From Allacma fusca (Eukaryota > Arthropoda > Collembola > Symphypleona > Sminthuridae), in contig OX359246.1 in NCBI GenBank assembly GCA_947179485.1, positions 11,904,001 through 11,968,000 of the forward strand: a stretch of DNA of 64,000 nt, in the 5' to 3' direction. The notes under the pieces are model-generated. The model searched no databases and was not told the DNA's origin. It saw nothing but the letters and a program-made list of their open reading frames with translations. A program made the translations under genes and the position numbers. Within the stretch, counting starts at the first letter, position 1; each line of letters starts with the position of its first letter. Below are positions 63,679-64,000 of this stretch, one piece after another.

Positions 63679-64000
63679 GACCTCTGAAATAAACTTTCAA
63701 TGCTTCCGATGGTCTAAGCTGAAAGTATGAGCTTGTATTTTCCTAAGATGTTGTTTTGGAAAATTTAGCTTTTATTCCCTAATGATGTTATGTGGGAATG
63801 TATGCGCTTGCCTTTCCCTAAGATGTTGGTGAGAGAGGTGCGCAAAATGTAGTACCTTTGTAAAATTTGTTTTTCTCAGAATTGAGAGGGTTTCTGAAAA
63901 ATTCTGTCTTTACTAGCTTTTACATGAACTCAAACCGTGTTGTGGTATCCCTACGCATAACCCAGCGAAGGATATACCTGCTCTAAAATTATCTTTCTTT
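63679..64000 (-). other. Element 5' leader (partial)
   Basis: This is at least 322 bp between the Gag ATG and the window edge. No copy of the LTR end (TGTAACGAG) and no primer-binding site was found, so the 5' LTR lies beyond the window. A GTT-rich unit (CCCTAA-GATGTT) recurs at about 63741, 63778 and 63818 on the plus strand, a short degenerate repeat with about 40-bp spacing. Confidence 0.5.

Noticed and set aside
63741-63830. Possible CRISPR-like or satellite array in the element leader (recurring CCCTAA-GATGTT units)
   Set aside because: Only three degenerate units at about 40-bp spacing; too few and too diverged for an array, and the host is eukaryotic.

Overview
Eukaryotic, AT-rich, gene-sparse DNA, almost certainly from an arthropod. 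The host genes have short GT-AG introns (about 70-450 bp), no operons, and belong to two families that are expanded in arthropods. A springtail (Collembola) is my best guess from the carboxylesterase and XK-related expansions, but that is an inference and not provable from this window.

Layout. (1) 0.8-12.8 kb, minus strand: three complete XK-related genes (464, 434 and 421 aa). Each has five coding exons, the three internal exons are 102, 230 and 144 bp in every gene, and all splice phases agree. A 602-bp hAT-type MITE with a perfect 8-bp target duplication lies between the second and third. (2) 12.8-30 kb: one intact 10-exon carboxylesterase (16.4-19.4 kb) surrounded by debris. The debris comprises degenerate carboxylesterase pieces, an orphan XK-related exon, an 888-bp pogo/Tigger-like MITE and about 9 kb with no recognisable gene. 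(3) 30-41.5 kb, plus strand: a truncated carboxylesterase pseudogene, two intact carboxylesterases (576 and 569 aa) and the first five exons of another. The intact carboxylesterases have no signal peptide and carry the Ser-Glu-His triad, so they are probably intracellular detoxification-type esterases. (4) 41.8-64.0 kb, minus strand: a very large Ty3/Gypsy-type LTR retroelement that runs off the right edge, inserted in intron 5 of the last carboxylesterase.

The element is the most unusual thing here. At least 22.2 kb of it is visible: a 714-bp 3' LTR (TGTTAC...GTTACA), a polypurine tract, and three ORFs of more than 2,000 codons. In element order these are: a 2,014-aa Gag ending in a CCHC knuckle; a canonical -1 frameshift site (GGGAAAC, 7-nt spacer, GC hairpin); a roughly 2,240-aa Pol (protease, RT, RNase H, 630-aa insert, integrase, GPY/F, disordered tail); a separate 83-aa GPY/F (SH3-like) ORF whose AUG overlaps the Pol stop as AUGA; a 2,200-aa ORF3 with transmembrane segments and furin-like sites; and a 249-aa type I membrane protein. 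Nested in the +1 frame of the Pol tail are five consecutive small ORFs. Each has a short polar or proline-containing head and a single coiled-coil helix, and two of the junctions are directly abutting stop-start pairs (UAGAUG, UGAAUG). I know of no described element with this arrangement.

Most remaining open frames on either strand inside the element are antisense or repeat shadows. Introns and gene boundaries were worked out by hand from splice signals. Every complete gene model sums to a multiple of three and paralogues agree exon by exon, which is strong internal support.
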